From contig WAOK01000033.1 of NCBI GenBank assembly GCA_015521325.1, positions 1 to 42,308 of the forward strand: DNA of 42,308 nucleotides. Direction: 5' to 3'. How positions within the stretch are numbered: the stretch's first letter is position 1; every line of letters begins with the position of its first letter. A model generated the notes under the pieces. It did no database searches and was not told where the DNA came from. It saw only the letters and a list, made by a program, of their open reading frames with translations. The stretch is from Desulfurococcales archaeon (GTDB taxonomy: Archaea > Thermoproteota > Thermoprotei_A > Sulfolobales > NBVN01). The translations under genes were made by a program, and so were the position numbers. Below are positions 8,593 to 15,488 of the stretch, one piece after another.

Positions 8593-8617
8593 CCCGTTAA
8601 GGAGGCCACTTAACGGG
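8593..8617. promoter_or_regulatory. Perfect 9-bp inverted repeat before the family-C/HTH operon
   Basis: CCCGTTAAG (8593-8601) and CTTAACGGG (8609-8617) are perfect inverted repeats separated by 7 bases (GAGGCCA). The structure ends 8 bases before the GTG of the family-C gene. It could be an operator (for instance for the winged-helix protein encoded at 9397), an mRNA hairpin or a terminator for upstream transcription; sequence alone does not decide. Confidence 0.5.
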
Positions 8618-8625
8618 GTACGCCA

Positions 8626-9393
8626 GTGCACAGAGCTGGGGCAGCACTAATTGGGGCGGCGATCGTCGCCGGCCTCGTGGTTGGGCTGACGCTCTTCCAG
8701 CCCGAGATAGGGCCCGCGAGGGAGTTCGAGGTGAGCGCCGGCCTCGCGTACCTGCGCCTCGAGCCCGCCAAGATCGTCAACGACCCCGTGCTAGGGAACG
8801 GCACGCTGCTGACGTACATGGCTGAGGTGGTGGTAGCGAACGACGAGGACACCACGCTGGTGCTCAAGACCTACGGACTCGAGCTCCCCGCCGAGATATA
8901 CGTGGCCGCAAGCAACTGCTCAGGGAGCACGGTAACGGTCACCATGACCGTGACCCGCCCAGGTAGCGGGGAGGCAGAGAAGGTCTCGTGCCTCGCCCCC
9001 CTTAAGGTGCCGCCGAATGAACAGGTGAGGCTGGGGGACACCTACCTCAGCAGTGAAGACCTGCTCCTTGGGAAGGAGTCGTTAAGGGTTGTGGAGCCGT
9101 CCTCATCGTTCTACATACCGCCGGGGTACGAACTCCACTTCGTGATCAGCGGGACGGTCTTCCTGCCGGAGCCAGCCGACAGTAGCATGTGGAAGGCCAT
9201 AGAGAAGGGGTGGGTCTTAGCTCTCATATCGGTGACGGGTCAAGGGTACGGAGGCAGGGGATCGTTCCACGACACAGTCGTCATCAACGCCACCCTCTTG
9301 AATGGCCCGGACAGTACCCTCTACTATCTGGGGCCCTACGATCACATAATAGCTGACCAGCCCGAGGAGGCCGGGATATTCCCGAGGAGCTAG
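8626..9393 (+). CDS. Family-C exported protein, copy 2 (255 aa)
   Basis: GTG start. An N-terminal hydrophobic helix (residues ~5-26, AALIGAAIVAGLVVGLTLF) leads into a beta-rich ectodomain paralogous to the 5108 protein (AEVVVAND, Thr/Val strand TVTVTMTVTRPG, YIPPGYELHFVISGTVFLP, INATLLNGPDSTLYYLGPY). It has several N-x-S/T sequons and two Cys (~97 and ~122) that could form a disulfide. The stop codon is 3 bases before the next gene's GTG, so it is co-transcribed with the membrane-bound winged-helix protein. That link suggests the regulator senses or controls the surface protein; this is inference. No known family recognised. Confidence 0.72.
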   Translation: MHRAGAALIGAAIVAGLVVGLTLFQPEIGPAREFEVSAGLAYLRLEPAKIVNDPVLGNGTLLTYMAEVVVANDEDTTLVLKTYGLELPAEIYVAASNCSGSTVTVTMTVTRPGSGEAEKVSCLAPLKVPPNEQVRLGDTYLSSEDLLLGKESLRVVEPSSSFYIPPGYELHFVISGTVFLPEPADSSMWKAIEKGWVLALISVTGQGYGGRGSFHDTVVINATLLNGPDSTLYYLGPYDHIIADQPEEAGIFPRS

Positions 9394-9396
9394 GAG

Positions 9397-9819
9397 GTGG
9401 TGGATCTGGGCACCAAGTTAGAGGGCACGCCCCTAAGGATTTACGCCTACCTCCTGAGGCACGGCCCCGCGGGCCCTAGGGAGGTAGCTAGGGTCGTGGG
9501 GCTCAGGTCCCCTAGCCTTGCGTACTACCACCTGAGGAAGCTGGAGGAGGCGGGCCTGGTCAGGCGCCTCCCGGGCGGCGAGTACGAGGCGGTCACTGAC
9601 TCAGGCATAGAGGGGTTCGTGGTCGTTGGTAAGTGGCTCGTCCCAAGGCTCCTAGCATACGCGGGGTTCTTCGCCGGCATGCTCGCCGTCGAGGCATACA
9701 CACTATGGTTGCGAATTACCTCTGGCCAGTCCATAACACCTGAATTCCTTGCCCTACTCTTCGTGACTTCACTCTCCCTGACCCTCTTCCTCATAGAGGG
9801 CATAAAATTCAGTAAGTAA
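9397..9819 (+). CDS. Membrane-anchored winged-helix (ArsR-like) regulator
   Basis: Residues ~10-65 form a winged helix-turn-helix: LRIYAYLLRHGPAGPREVARVVGL, then the recognition helix SPSLAYYHLRKLEEAGLVRR, then a short wing (PGGEYEAV). Two hydrophobic helices follow (~82-104, LLAYAGFFAGMLAVEAYTLWL; ~115-136, FLALLFVTSLSLTLFLIEGI). The protein would hold its DNA-binding domain at the inner face of the membrane, an arrangement known for several archaeal wHTH proteins. GGAGGTG overlaps the upstream stop; GTG 9397 or GTG 9400 could be the start. It is translationally coupled to the family-C gene. The obvious candidate target is the local A/C locus, including the inverted repeat at 8593-8617. The signal sensed is unknown. 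Confidence 0.75.
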   Translation: MVDLGTKLEGTPLRIYAYLLRHGPAGPREVARVVGLRSPSLAYYHLRKLEEAGLVRRLPGGEYEAVTDSGIEGFVVVGKWLVPRLLAYAGFFAGMLAVEAYTLWLRITSGQSITPEFLALLFVTSLSLTLFLIEGIKFSK

Positions 9820-9906
9820 GGCCCGCACAGCTGGAAAAATATCGATTATGGAAACTGAGGGTAGGGTATTAATTCGCTTTAACCAGGTATCAATCGAGGG
9901 CCCAGA

Positions 9907-10071
9907 ATGGTCAGCAACGAGATTAGAATAGTACTTGATAGAGAGACACTAAAAAAACTCCTGAGCTCCGAGAGAAGCTCTATTTCCAAGGGTATTAGCT
10001 CCATAATCGACGAATTTTCGGAGAAGGTTGAGGAAGATGTTCTAAAGAATTTTATTAATGAGAGGAGATGA
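9907..10071 (+). CDS. vapB: VapB-type antitoxin, 54 aa
   Basis: A short frame starting ATG at 9907, about 25 bases after a CGCTTTAA box at 9875-9882, so probably leaderless. The product begins with a basic/hydrophobic strand (NEIRIVLDRETLKKLL) followed by two helices (SISKGISSIIDEFSEKVEEDV). This is consistent with a small ribbon-helix-helix or helical antitoxin. It ends 3 bases before the PIN-domain gene, the standard antitoxin-then-toxin order. It would bind and inhibit the toxin and repress the pair. The region is more AT-rich than its neighbours (AAA, ATT, TTT codons), suggesting separate acquisition. The VapB role is inferred from position, size and fold pattern. Confidence 0.65.
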   Translation: MVSNEIRIVLDRETLKKLLSSERSSISKGISSIIDEFSEKVEEDVLKNFINERR

Positions 10072-10074
10072 TGA

Positions 10075-10536
10075 ATGGCAAACCTTGTTGTTGATGTTTC
10101 AGTTTTCATAGACTCACTCTTCGAGTATGATCGAGATAGGACATTGAGGGCTAGGAGCATATTTAAAGCAGTGGATACTGAAGGGCACGTTATACTCGAG
10201 CCCGAGATATTCGGGGTAGAATTGATCGCGCAATTAGTGAGAAGAAAGCCGAGGCGGGTAGCGGAAACGGTCTATGAAAAGATTATGAAGAGAATAATCT
10301 TGGTAGGGGACCTGAACTATTCTAAGCTTTTCAGAATAGCGCTGAAGACCGGGTGTAGGGCCATAGACGCGTTCTATATAGCCGCGGCAGAGGCATCTGA
10401 TGCGGTGCTCGTCACAGCCGATAAAATGATGGCTGACAACGCAAGAAAATACGGAGAAATAAGGTCTTACTACATCCACCGGGAGTCAGATTTCAGAGAC
10501 TTGTTATCCTTGCTAGGTCTGCGCCCGTTTTCATGA
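10075..10536 (+). CDS. vapC: VapC-type PIN-domain ribonuclease toxin
   Basis: A 153-aa PIN domain with the expected acidic residues: VVDVSVFID (Asp 7 and 13), a central Glu in EPEIFGVEL, IDAFYIAAA (Asp ~102) and VTADKMM (Asp ~120). These ligate Mg for cleavage of RNA, in VapC toxins often tRNA or rRNA. The ATG at 10075 is preceded by GAGGAGATGATGA, which carries the upstream stop and a Shine-Dalgarno. It is co-transcribed with the small antitoxin gene. Codon use is AT-richer than in the surrounding metabolic genes. The RNA target cannot be told from sequence. Confidence 0.85.
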   Translation: MANLVVDVSVFIDSLFEYDRDRTLRARSIFKAVDTEGHVILEPEIFGVELIAQLVRRKPRRVAETVYEKIMKRIILVGDLNYSKLFRIALKTGCRAIDAFYIAAAEASDAVLVTADKMMADNARKYGEIRSYYIHRESDFRDLLSLLGLRPFS

Positions 10537-10704
10537 GGAGTGATCATCTGCTGGCCCTTGAGTAATTGTTTTGATTAAGCTAGTCAGGTCTGCTTTGTTT
10601 TTGTTGGGTATCGGTGCTATTTGCGTGTGCTTGTTTTTATTGATGCAAAATTTTCTTGTCGTAGTTAATATGCGCGTCATCTATTATTCATTTAGGTGTG
10701 GTGG
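10537..10704 (+). other. AT-rich spacer and leader upstream of mpgS
   Basis: This is a T-rich segment unlike the GC-rich coding DNA around it. It holds a frame for a 70-aa hydrophobic peptide starting TTG at 10571 that overlaps mpgS out of frame; I think that frame is chance. TTTTTATTGATG (~10635) and ATTATTCATTT (~10683) are weak promoter candidates. AGGTG at 10694-10698 is a Shine-Dalgarno for the mpgS ATG. Confidence 0.4.
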
Positions 10705-11898
10705 ATGCGGCTTGAGATGCCTAGGTATATGGAGAGGCTCGGAGGAGTTAAGTTCTACGGGATCCAGAGGGTTCTTGAGTTAACGGGAGGCATAACTACC
10801 GGGCCTGCCGGCGACGCCCCAGGCACAGTTAACGTGAGCAGGGCTGACCTCGAGAACCTCGAGTCGGAGATGGCCATCATCGTGCCCGTTAAGGATGAGA
10901 ACCCGAAGCTGCTCGAGGGTGTTCTTTCTGGGATACCTCACGAGGCGTTCGTGATCATCGTGAGTAACTCGTCTCACGACGTCATCGATAGGTATAGGGT
11001 TGAGACGGACGTTGTCTTCCAGTTCTATAGACTCACGAGGAGGCCCTTCCTAATGATTCATCAGAAGGATAAGGCGCTTGCCAAGGCCCTAGCTGAGGCC
11101 GGCTACCCCTACATCATCGGCGAGGACGGTGTGGTGAGGAACGGTAAGGGGGAGGGCATGATAGTGGGGCTCATACTAGCTAAGGCCCTAGGGAAGAGGT
11201 ACGTGGGCTTCATCGACTCCGACAACTACATACCCGGGTCAGTGAACGAGTACGTCGACATATACGCGGCGGGGTTCTACATGGCCAAATCAAGGTACGC
11301 GATGGTGAGGCTGAAGTGGCCCTACAAGACCAAGTTCGTCGGGAGGAGGTTCTACTTCCGGAGGAGGGGGAGGGTGTCGGAGATAACGAACAAGTACATG
11401 AACATGCTCGTAGCGAGGGTCACCGGGTTCGAGTCAGACATCATACAGACGAGCAACGCCGGAGAGCACGCCATGACGATGGAGCTCGCGGAGAGGATGG
11501 CCTACAGCTCCGGCTTCAGCATAGAGCCCTACGAGGTAGTGCACCTACTAGAGAACTACACAGGGATCGAGAAATCCCCGCCCTACCCCGAGATGCTGAG
11601 CGAGGGCGTTGAGGTCTTCCAAGTCGAGCCAAGGAACCCGCACATACATGAGGAGAGGGGAGAGGAGCACATACCGAGGATGATGGCCGCGAGCCTAGGC
11701 ACGATATACCACTCCCGCCTGGCCGACGAGGACCTCAAGGCTAGGATAATAGATGAGCTGATAGCGAGGAGAGCCCTGAAGGCGGGAGAGGAGCCCCCGA
11801 AGCCGAGGGTAATGCCCCCATTCAAGGACGTTGACGCAAAGAAGGTCCTCGAGACCCTCGAGGCCGAGTCAGACACCCTCGCCTTCTTAGAGGACTGA
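10705..11898 (+). CDS. mpgS: Mannosyl-3-phosphoglycerate synthase (GT55)
   Basis: Transfers mannose from GDP-mannose to 3-phosphoglycerate, the first step of mannosylglycerate synthesis, in the cytosol. The N-terminus MRLEMPRYMERLGGVKFYG and the PVKDENPKLLEGVLSGIP block are characteristic of the family. The nucleotide-sugar/metal motif DSDN is at residues ~171-174. The ~397-aa length matches known MpgS. I chose ATG 10705 because AGGTG lies 6 bases upstream and family members begin at this point; GTG 10696 would add three residues. MpgP for the second step is encoded at 7545-8357 on the other strand. The genes differ in promoter and direction, so expression of the two steps is not coupled by an operon. 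Confidence 0.92.
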   Translation: MRLEMPRYMERLGGVKFYGIQRVLELTGGITTGPAGDAPGTVNVSRADLENLESEMAIIVPVKDENPKLLEGVLSGIPHEAFVIIVSNSSHDVIDRYRVETDVVFQFYRLTRRPFLMIHQKDKALAKALAEAGYPYIIGEDGVVRNGKGEGMIVGLILAKALGKRYVGFIDSDNYIPGSVNEYVDIYAAGFYMAKSRYAMVRLKWPYKTKFVGRRFYFRRRGRVSEITNKYMNMLVARVTGFESDIIQTSNAGEHAMTMELAERMAYSSGFSIEPYEVVHLLENYTGIEKSPPYPEMLSEGVEVFQVEPRNPHIHEERGEEHIPRMMAASLGTIYHSRLADEDLKARIIDELIARRALKAGEEPPKPRVMPPFKDVDAKKVLETLEAESDTLAFLED

Positions 11899-11911
11899 GC
11901 CCCTAAGGGCC

Positions 11912-12241
11912 TCACTCCCTCTCAAGGACGACAGCGGTCCCGTAAGCCATTACCTCAGCGGCCCCAGACATTATCGCTGATGTCGAGAACCTCATACCCA
12001 GCACGGCATTAGCCCCCATAGCCCTGGCTTTCTCAACCATCCTCCTTATAGCCAGATCCCTCGACTCAGCCATGAGCTCCGTGTACTCCTTGATCTCCCC
12101 ACCCGCGAGGTTCCGGAACCCAGCAACGATATCTCTCCCAATGCTTCTAGCCCTCACCACGGAGCCGCTCACAACGCCGAGGACCTTCCTAATCCTGTAC
12201 CCCGGCACGCTCTCGAGTGTGGTGACTATGAACTCATCCAT
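11912..12241 (-). CDS. YbjQ/UPF0145 family protein
   Basis: The protein shows the hallmarks of the YbjQ (UPF0145) family: an N-terminal TTLESVPGYRIRKVLGVV, then GEIKEYTELMAESRDLAIRRM, and AMGANAVLGMRF in the second half. The family forms small homo-oligomeric rings; a heavy-metal-binding name has been applied, but the role is unproven. ATG 12241 (MDEFIVTTL, 109 aa) is preceded by GGTGGTGGGG and is preferred to the upstream in-frame start at 12271. It is convergent with mpgS (13-base gap). A strong inverted repeat lies upstream at 12273-12300, in the promoter region shared with the divergent membrane-protein gene. Confidence 0.85.
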   Translation of the reverse strand: MDEFIVTTLESVPGYRIRKVLGVVSGSVVRARSIGRDIVAGFRNLAGGEIKEYTELMAESRDLAIRRMVEKARAMGANAVLGMRFSTSAIMSGAAEVMAYGTAVVLERE

Positions 12242-12272
12242 TACGCCCCACCACCAAGATCGTTCAACCACC

Positions 12273-12300
12273 CTAATACGTTAGGGACGCAACGTATTAG
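12273..12300. promoter_or_regulatory. Perfect 10-bp inverted repeat in a divergent promoter
   Basis: CTAATACGTT (12273-12282) and AACGTATTAG (12291-12300) are perfect inverted repeats with an 8-base spacer. They lie between the YbjQ gene (leftward) and a membrane-protein gene (rightward). The arms are TATA-like (CTAATA), so a dimeric regulator bound here would block both promoters. The regulator is not evident in the window. Confidence 0.6.
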
Positions 12301-12330
12301 CCCCGGCAACGGATCCATAAACGGGCAGTA

Positions 12331-12849
12331 ATGATTGAGGGCAAGCACGTATTCATAAGCATCCTAGCAGCCCTAGTGGCTTACACAGCGTCAGCCGTAG
12401 CAATACTCCCCTTAATCATGGGTGCGGAGGACTTCATAAGAGATGTGATAACGGCTCAACTGTCCAGTTATGGAGCCCCTCCGGAAGCGATAGAGGAGGC
12501 CGCGAGGGTCGTTCAGCCGATGGCCACCATACTCCCATACCTCATACCGGTGTCCGTCGCCCTCAACTCAGCAATAATCGGTGCCCTATTCGGGATGCTC
12601 TACTCATACCTCACACACAGAACAGGGAGGGAGGTGCTGGCAGCCCTAATAACTGGTGGAGCACACGCCGCACTAGTCGGGGCTGGAATAGCCACGATAC
12701 AGGTAGAGGGGTTATGGGACGTCATGAGCAAGTACGTCAACCCATACGCCCTCCTAACACCAGCAATAGCATACATAGCTGCCCTCACGCTGTTCAGCAC
12801 AAAAGGACCTTGGGAGAAGCTAGCTGACGCAACGCCGAGCAAGTACTGA
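12331..12849 (+). CDS. Hypothetical integral membrane protein, 172 aa
   Basis: ATG start; about four hydrophobic helices are visible (residues ~7-30, ~68-95 as a long segment through TILPYLIPVSVALNSAIIGALFGMLYSYL, ~105-124, and ~140-158). An amphipathic loop (AEDFIRDVITAQLSSYGAPPEAIEEAARV) sits between the first two. No transporter or enzyme motif is recognised. It faces the YbjQ gene across the 12273-12300 inverted repeat and may be co-regulated with it. It ends 5 bases from the convergent secreted-protein gene. Confidence 0.65.
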   Translation: MIEGKHVFISILAALVAYTASAVAILPLIMGAEDFIRDVITAQLSSYGAPPEAIEEAARVVQPMATILPYLIPVSVALNSAIIGALFGMLYSYLTHRTGREVLAALITGGAHAALVGAGIATIQVEGLWDVMSKYVNPYALLTPAIAYIAALTLFSTKGPWEKLADATPSKY

Positions 12850-12854
12850 GTTCA

Positions 12855-13316
12855 TTAGATAGCGGTTGTTAGTGTTTCTCCGTTGAAGCCATAGGATGGA
12901 GGTGCCCACACAGTATCCTCATAACCTACCCTGTAAACGCATTTCCCTGCCCTGAACGCTCCGATGACCTGGATCGTTAGCCATTCCCCACTGTGCTCGG
13001 GGGGCACGACGTACCTCGCTATCACTGTCTCGCCGCCCCTGACGAGCTTTGAGTTCAGGCACTCTCCATGTATTAGGTTTCCGTGCTCGTCGTAGATGTT
13101 CAGGTCTCCGACGAACCTTACCTCGGCTCCCTCATCGCCCATGACTACCGCCACGACCTCGACCACGGTATGGGGTGTCTCCGGTGTGGGTTTCTGGTAT
13201 CTCACGTATATGTAGGAGGGTGGGAGGAGGGAGTTTGCTGGGGGTGCTGGCGCGGCCGCGCTCGCTACCATGGTTAACGAGGTTAATGTTATTAGGAGAA
13301 GTGCTGCGTACCTCAT
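12855..13316 (-). CDS. Small secreted protein, 153 aa
   Basis: Signal peptide MRYAALLLITLTSLTMVASA, then a Pro-rich linker (APAPPANSLLPP) and a beta-sandwich-like domain (VVEVVAVVMGDEGAEVRFVG, NIYDEHGNLIHGECLNS, RYVVPPEHSGEWLTIQVIG). Two Cys (~100 and ~132) could pair. ATG 13316 gives the cleanest signal peptide and has GGTAGGG upstream; the frame is open to 13325. The fold pattern resembles an extracellular Ig-like domain, but no family is recognised. Confidence 0.65.
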   Translation of the reverse strand: MRYAALLLITLTSLTMVASAAAPAPPANSLLPPSYIYVRYQKPTPETPHTVVEVVAVVMGDEGAEVRFVGDLNIYDEHGNLIHGECLNSKLVRGGETVIARYVVPPEHSGEWLTIQVIGAFRAGKCVYRVGYEDTVWAPPSYGFNGETLTTAI

Positions 13317-13384
13317 CCCTACCACTTGCGTATAAGGTGTTAACAGGGTTAATATTACTTCACCCAGGATCTATCACGGGAGCG
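13317..13384. promoter_or_regulatory. Short divergent promoter for the secreted protein and MoaD-like genes
   Basis: Rightward, the palindromic TTAATATTA at 13349-13357 lies ~30 bases before the ATG at 13385, and GGGAG is the Shine-Dalgarno. Leftward, CTTATACGC (13328-13336 on the minus strand) lies just before the signal-peptide gene. Both genes appear to share this 68-bp segment. Confidence 0.45.
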
Positions 13385-13642
13385 ATGAAGGTTAAGGTAA
13401 GGGTGTTCATGGAGTACAGGCAGAGGCTGGGGTGGGCTGAGAGGGAGGTGGAGCTGCCCGACGGAGCCACGGTAGCTGAACTCCTCAAGGCAATAGGCCT
13501 GCCCGACGCCGTAGAGGAGCTGAGGCAGGGGAGGGGCATAATCCTGAGGAACGGGAGGAACGTTCTCCTCTCGAAAGGGGCTGACGAGCCGTTGAGTGAC
13601 GGTGACACGGTCGTGGTCTTCCCGCCGGCAGGGGGTGGGTGA
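13385..13642 (+). CDS. MoaD/ThiS-family ubiquitin-like protein (SAMP-like)
   Basis: An 85-aa beta-grasp protein: a first strand KVKVRVFMEYRQRLG, ELPDGATVAELLKAIGLP with the helix, and SDGDTVVVFPPAGGG at the C-terminus. The terminal Gly-Gly is the residue pair activated by an E1/MoeB-like enzyme to carry sulfur in molybdopterin synthase (as MoaD) or to modify proteins (as archaeal SAMP). MoaE, MoeB or other Mo-cofactor genes are not nearby, so its role as MoaD or as a modifier cannot be decided. It ends ~90 bases before a vapBC pair with its own promoter. Confidence 0.82.
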   Translation: MKVKVRVFMEYRQRLGWAEREVELPDGATVAELLKAIGLPDAVEELRQGRGIILRNGRNVLLSKGADEPLSDGDTVVVFPPAGGG

Positions 13643-13694
13643 GAGGGTAGCAGATTAGTTCGCTCGAGGCAGTACGTGTTGGTGTAGTCACTCA

Positions 13695-13702
13695 TTTATA
13701 TC
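13695..13702 (+). promoter_or_regulatory. TATA box of the second vapBC pair
   Basis: TTTATATC lies 30-37 bases before the vapB ATG at 13732, giving a predicted leader of about 8 bases. Confidence 0.5.
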
Positions 13703-13731
13703 GGTTTGTCGGTACACGATCAGGCGATTAT

Positions 13732-13977
13732 ATGGTTAAGCGCACGACCATCTTACTGGATGATGACATATACGAGCTACTGGTTAGGGAGGCCGTGAAA
13801 AGGTACGGCAGCGTGAAGGCACTGTCTAGGGTAATTAACGAGATCTTAAGGAAAGGCCTAAAAGGTGATGAGGACGAGCTAGTCCAGCTGATCTACTCAG
13901 AGAAGCTTGTGAGCATCGATGAGAGAGAATTCGAGGAGTTTAGGAGGGTCATGAGCAGGAGGTTAGAGGAGAGATGA
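13732..13977 (+). CDS. vapB: VapB antitoxin, ribbon-helix-helix
   Basis: An 81-aa protein opening with the RHH strand KRTTILLDDDIYELL and helices VREAVKRYGSVKALSRVINEIL, then an acidic C-terminal tail (IDEREFEEFRRVMSRRLEER) of the type that wraps around a VapC active site. The stop overlaps the toxin start in ATGA, so the two are translationally coupled. The RHH domain would autoregulate the promoter just upstream. Base composition is closer to the neighbouring genes than that of the first vapBC pair. Confidence 0.88.
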   Translation: MVKRTTILLDDDIYELLVREAVKRYGSVKALSRVINEILRKGLKGDEDELVQLIYSEKLVSIDEREFEEFRRVMSRRLEER

Positions 13978-14402
13978 TCATTGACACGACCTACCTCCTG
14001 CCACTAGCCAGGATAGGTGTCAGGCACGATCTGTTGCGGGCAATAGTAGAGGGGAGAGTGCAGGGAGTAAGCCTAAGCAAACTAGGTGTGAGCTTGATCT
14101 CCCTATTCGAGCTACAGGCGAAAGCAGCAAAGCTAGGTATACCGCCCGAGCACGTAGCAAGAGCAGTAAGAGCGATCCTCAAGTCCTTCATGGTTATACC
14201 ATTCTACTCAACCAAAATAATAGAGACCGCGCACGAGCTGAGGACGTTAATGAGCGACTACATCGACTGCGTCATAGTTGCGACCGCGGTGGTCACGGGA
14301 GAGGACCTAGTGACCGAGGACACAGTTATTCACGAGAACTCGGAGCACATCGAAAAGAAGTACGGAATAAGGGTGCTCAGCTACAACAAGTTAATGAGGT
14401 AG
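13974..14402 (+). CDS. vapC: VapC toxin, PIN-domain ribonuclease
   Basis: A 142-aa PIN domain: MIIDTTYLLPLA (Asp 4), SLISLFELQAKA (central Glu), DYIDCVIVATAVV (Asp ~98 and ~101) and LVTEDTVI (acidic pair at the fourth position). The ATG overlaps the antitoxin stop by four bases. It probably cleaves structured RNA; the target is unknown. It shares little obvious sequence with the VapC at 10075, so the two pairs are independent acquisitions rather than a recent duplication. Confidence 0.85.
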   Translation: MIIDTTYLLPLARIGVRHDLLRAIVEGRVQGVSLSKLGVSLISLFELQAKAAKLGIPPEHVARAVRAILKSFMVIPFYSTKIIETAHELRTLMSDYIDCVIVATAVVTGEDLVTEDTVIHENSEHIEKKYGIRVLSYNKLMR

Positions 14403-14535
14403 GGCCACGTAGCCCGGGCCACAACCGCTTGACGCTGGTAAAGGAATGAACCACCCGATCCCGATACCCCACCCCATGCACCACGCTAGGACAGCGAGGG
14501 TGCAATCATGTGATGAGGCCCTCCGCCGATGAGTA

Positions 14536-15486
14536 CTAGTGGAGGAGTGAGGCGATGGCATAAGCCAGGGCCGCTGTGGCGGCGACGTGGATGAGGGCCA
14601 CGGCCCTGGACACCCTTAACGCCGCCCTAATGTGTCCGGGCCCGGGCCGGCCCCCGCAGGGGAACCTGTAGTGACCAACCTTCTCAAGCCACACATTCAG
14701 CGCCCCCGCCATGGCCGCCATCGGGTGACCGGCGTTCCTCGACGCAGTGACTCCCGAGTAGTTCCTCCAGCACCTCATGGCCCGCCCCGCGTCGAGGCCT
14801 GTGAGGGCGGCAGCCAGTACTATGAGGGCGGCAGTGTACCTAGCGGGGACGTAATTAAGGACGGTGTCTGCGTAGGCCGAGGCCCTCCCCTCGAGCGCGT
14901 GCTCCTCATCCAGGAACCCGACGGCCCCGTCCAGTGTGTTCACCACCCTCTGAACCAGGGCCCCTGAGGGACCCGCCAGGGCGTAGTAAGTAAGGGGGGA
15001 GGTGAAGCCGTCGACCAGTGACTCAGCCAGGGCCTCTATGGCGGCGGATGCAACGTGCCCGGCCCCCAACCCACTGACGTCCCTCCTAACGAGGCCCTTA
15101 ACCGCCTCCTTGGCTGCGGCTAGGTCGCCTGAGGCGAGGGCCTCACCGACCTCACCCACGCTCCTCGTGAGGAGGCGGAGGGCCGCGCTCACCTTAAGCA
15201 TCCAAACCGCGAGGGTGAGGGCCGGGGCCCATCCCACGTAGCAGGCAAGGGCGTAGTAGGCCAGGGCGTACGGCAGGACGTGGGCCGAGAGCACAGCAAC
15301 GAAGAGGGCGGCCCCCCACCAGACCCCGGCCCCAGGCCTGTGAAGCCTCCTAGCCAGCAGGTAGGAGGTCCTCACAGGGTGCACAGCGAGCAAGGCACCG
15401 GAGTGGTACGGGTAAGCAGCGTCCAGGAGGGCCCAAACGACAACAGCAAGCGCGGCAACCGCAGGCGGGAGGCCGCACCATATCAC
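14536..15486 (-). CDS. cbiB: Adenosylcobinamide-phosphate synthase
   Basis: Joins adenosylcobyric acid to (R)-1-amino-2-propanol phosphate in the membrane, making adenosylcobinamide phosphate. The protein is hydrophobic with several membrane helices and carries the family blocks VNTLDGAVGF (~185), NYVPARYTA (~210) and SRNAGHPMAAMAGALNVWLEKVGHY (~250-275). Its 316-aa length is normal. It is the last gene of a six-gene minus-strand corrinoid operon and starts right after the cobS stop. In the salvage route it reattaches the aminopropanol arm to the adenosylcobyric acid released by CbiS. No ring-synthesis genes are present in the window. Confidence 0.92.
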   Translation of the reverse strand: MIWCGLPPAVAALAVVVWALLDAAYPYHSGALLAVHPVRTSYLLARRLHRPGAGVWWGAALFVAVLSAHVLPYALAYYALACYVGWAPALTLAVWMLKVSAALRLLTRSVGEVGEALASGDLAAAKEAVKGLVRRDVSGLGAGHVASAAIEALAESLVDGFTSPLTYYALAGPSGALVQRVVNTLDGAVGFLDEEHALEGRASAYADTVLNYVPARYTAALIVLAAALTGLDAGRAMRCWRNYSGVTASRNAGHPMAAMAGALNVWLEKVGHYRFPCGGRPGPGHIRAALRVSRAVALIHVAATAALAYAIASLLH

Positions 15487-15488
15487 AG

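Noticed and set aside
10571-10783. 70-aa hydrophobic frame before mpgS
   Set aside because: It overlaps mpgS by ~80 bases out of frame and its hydrophobic residues follow from T-rich DNA; no Shine-Dalgarno or family match.
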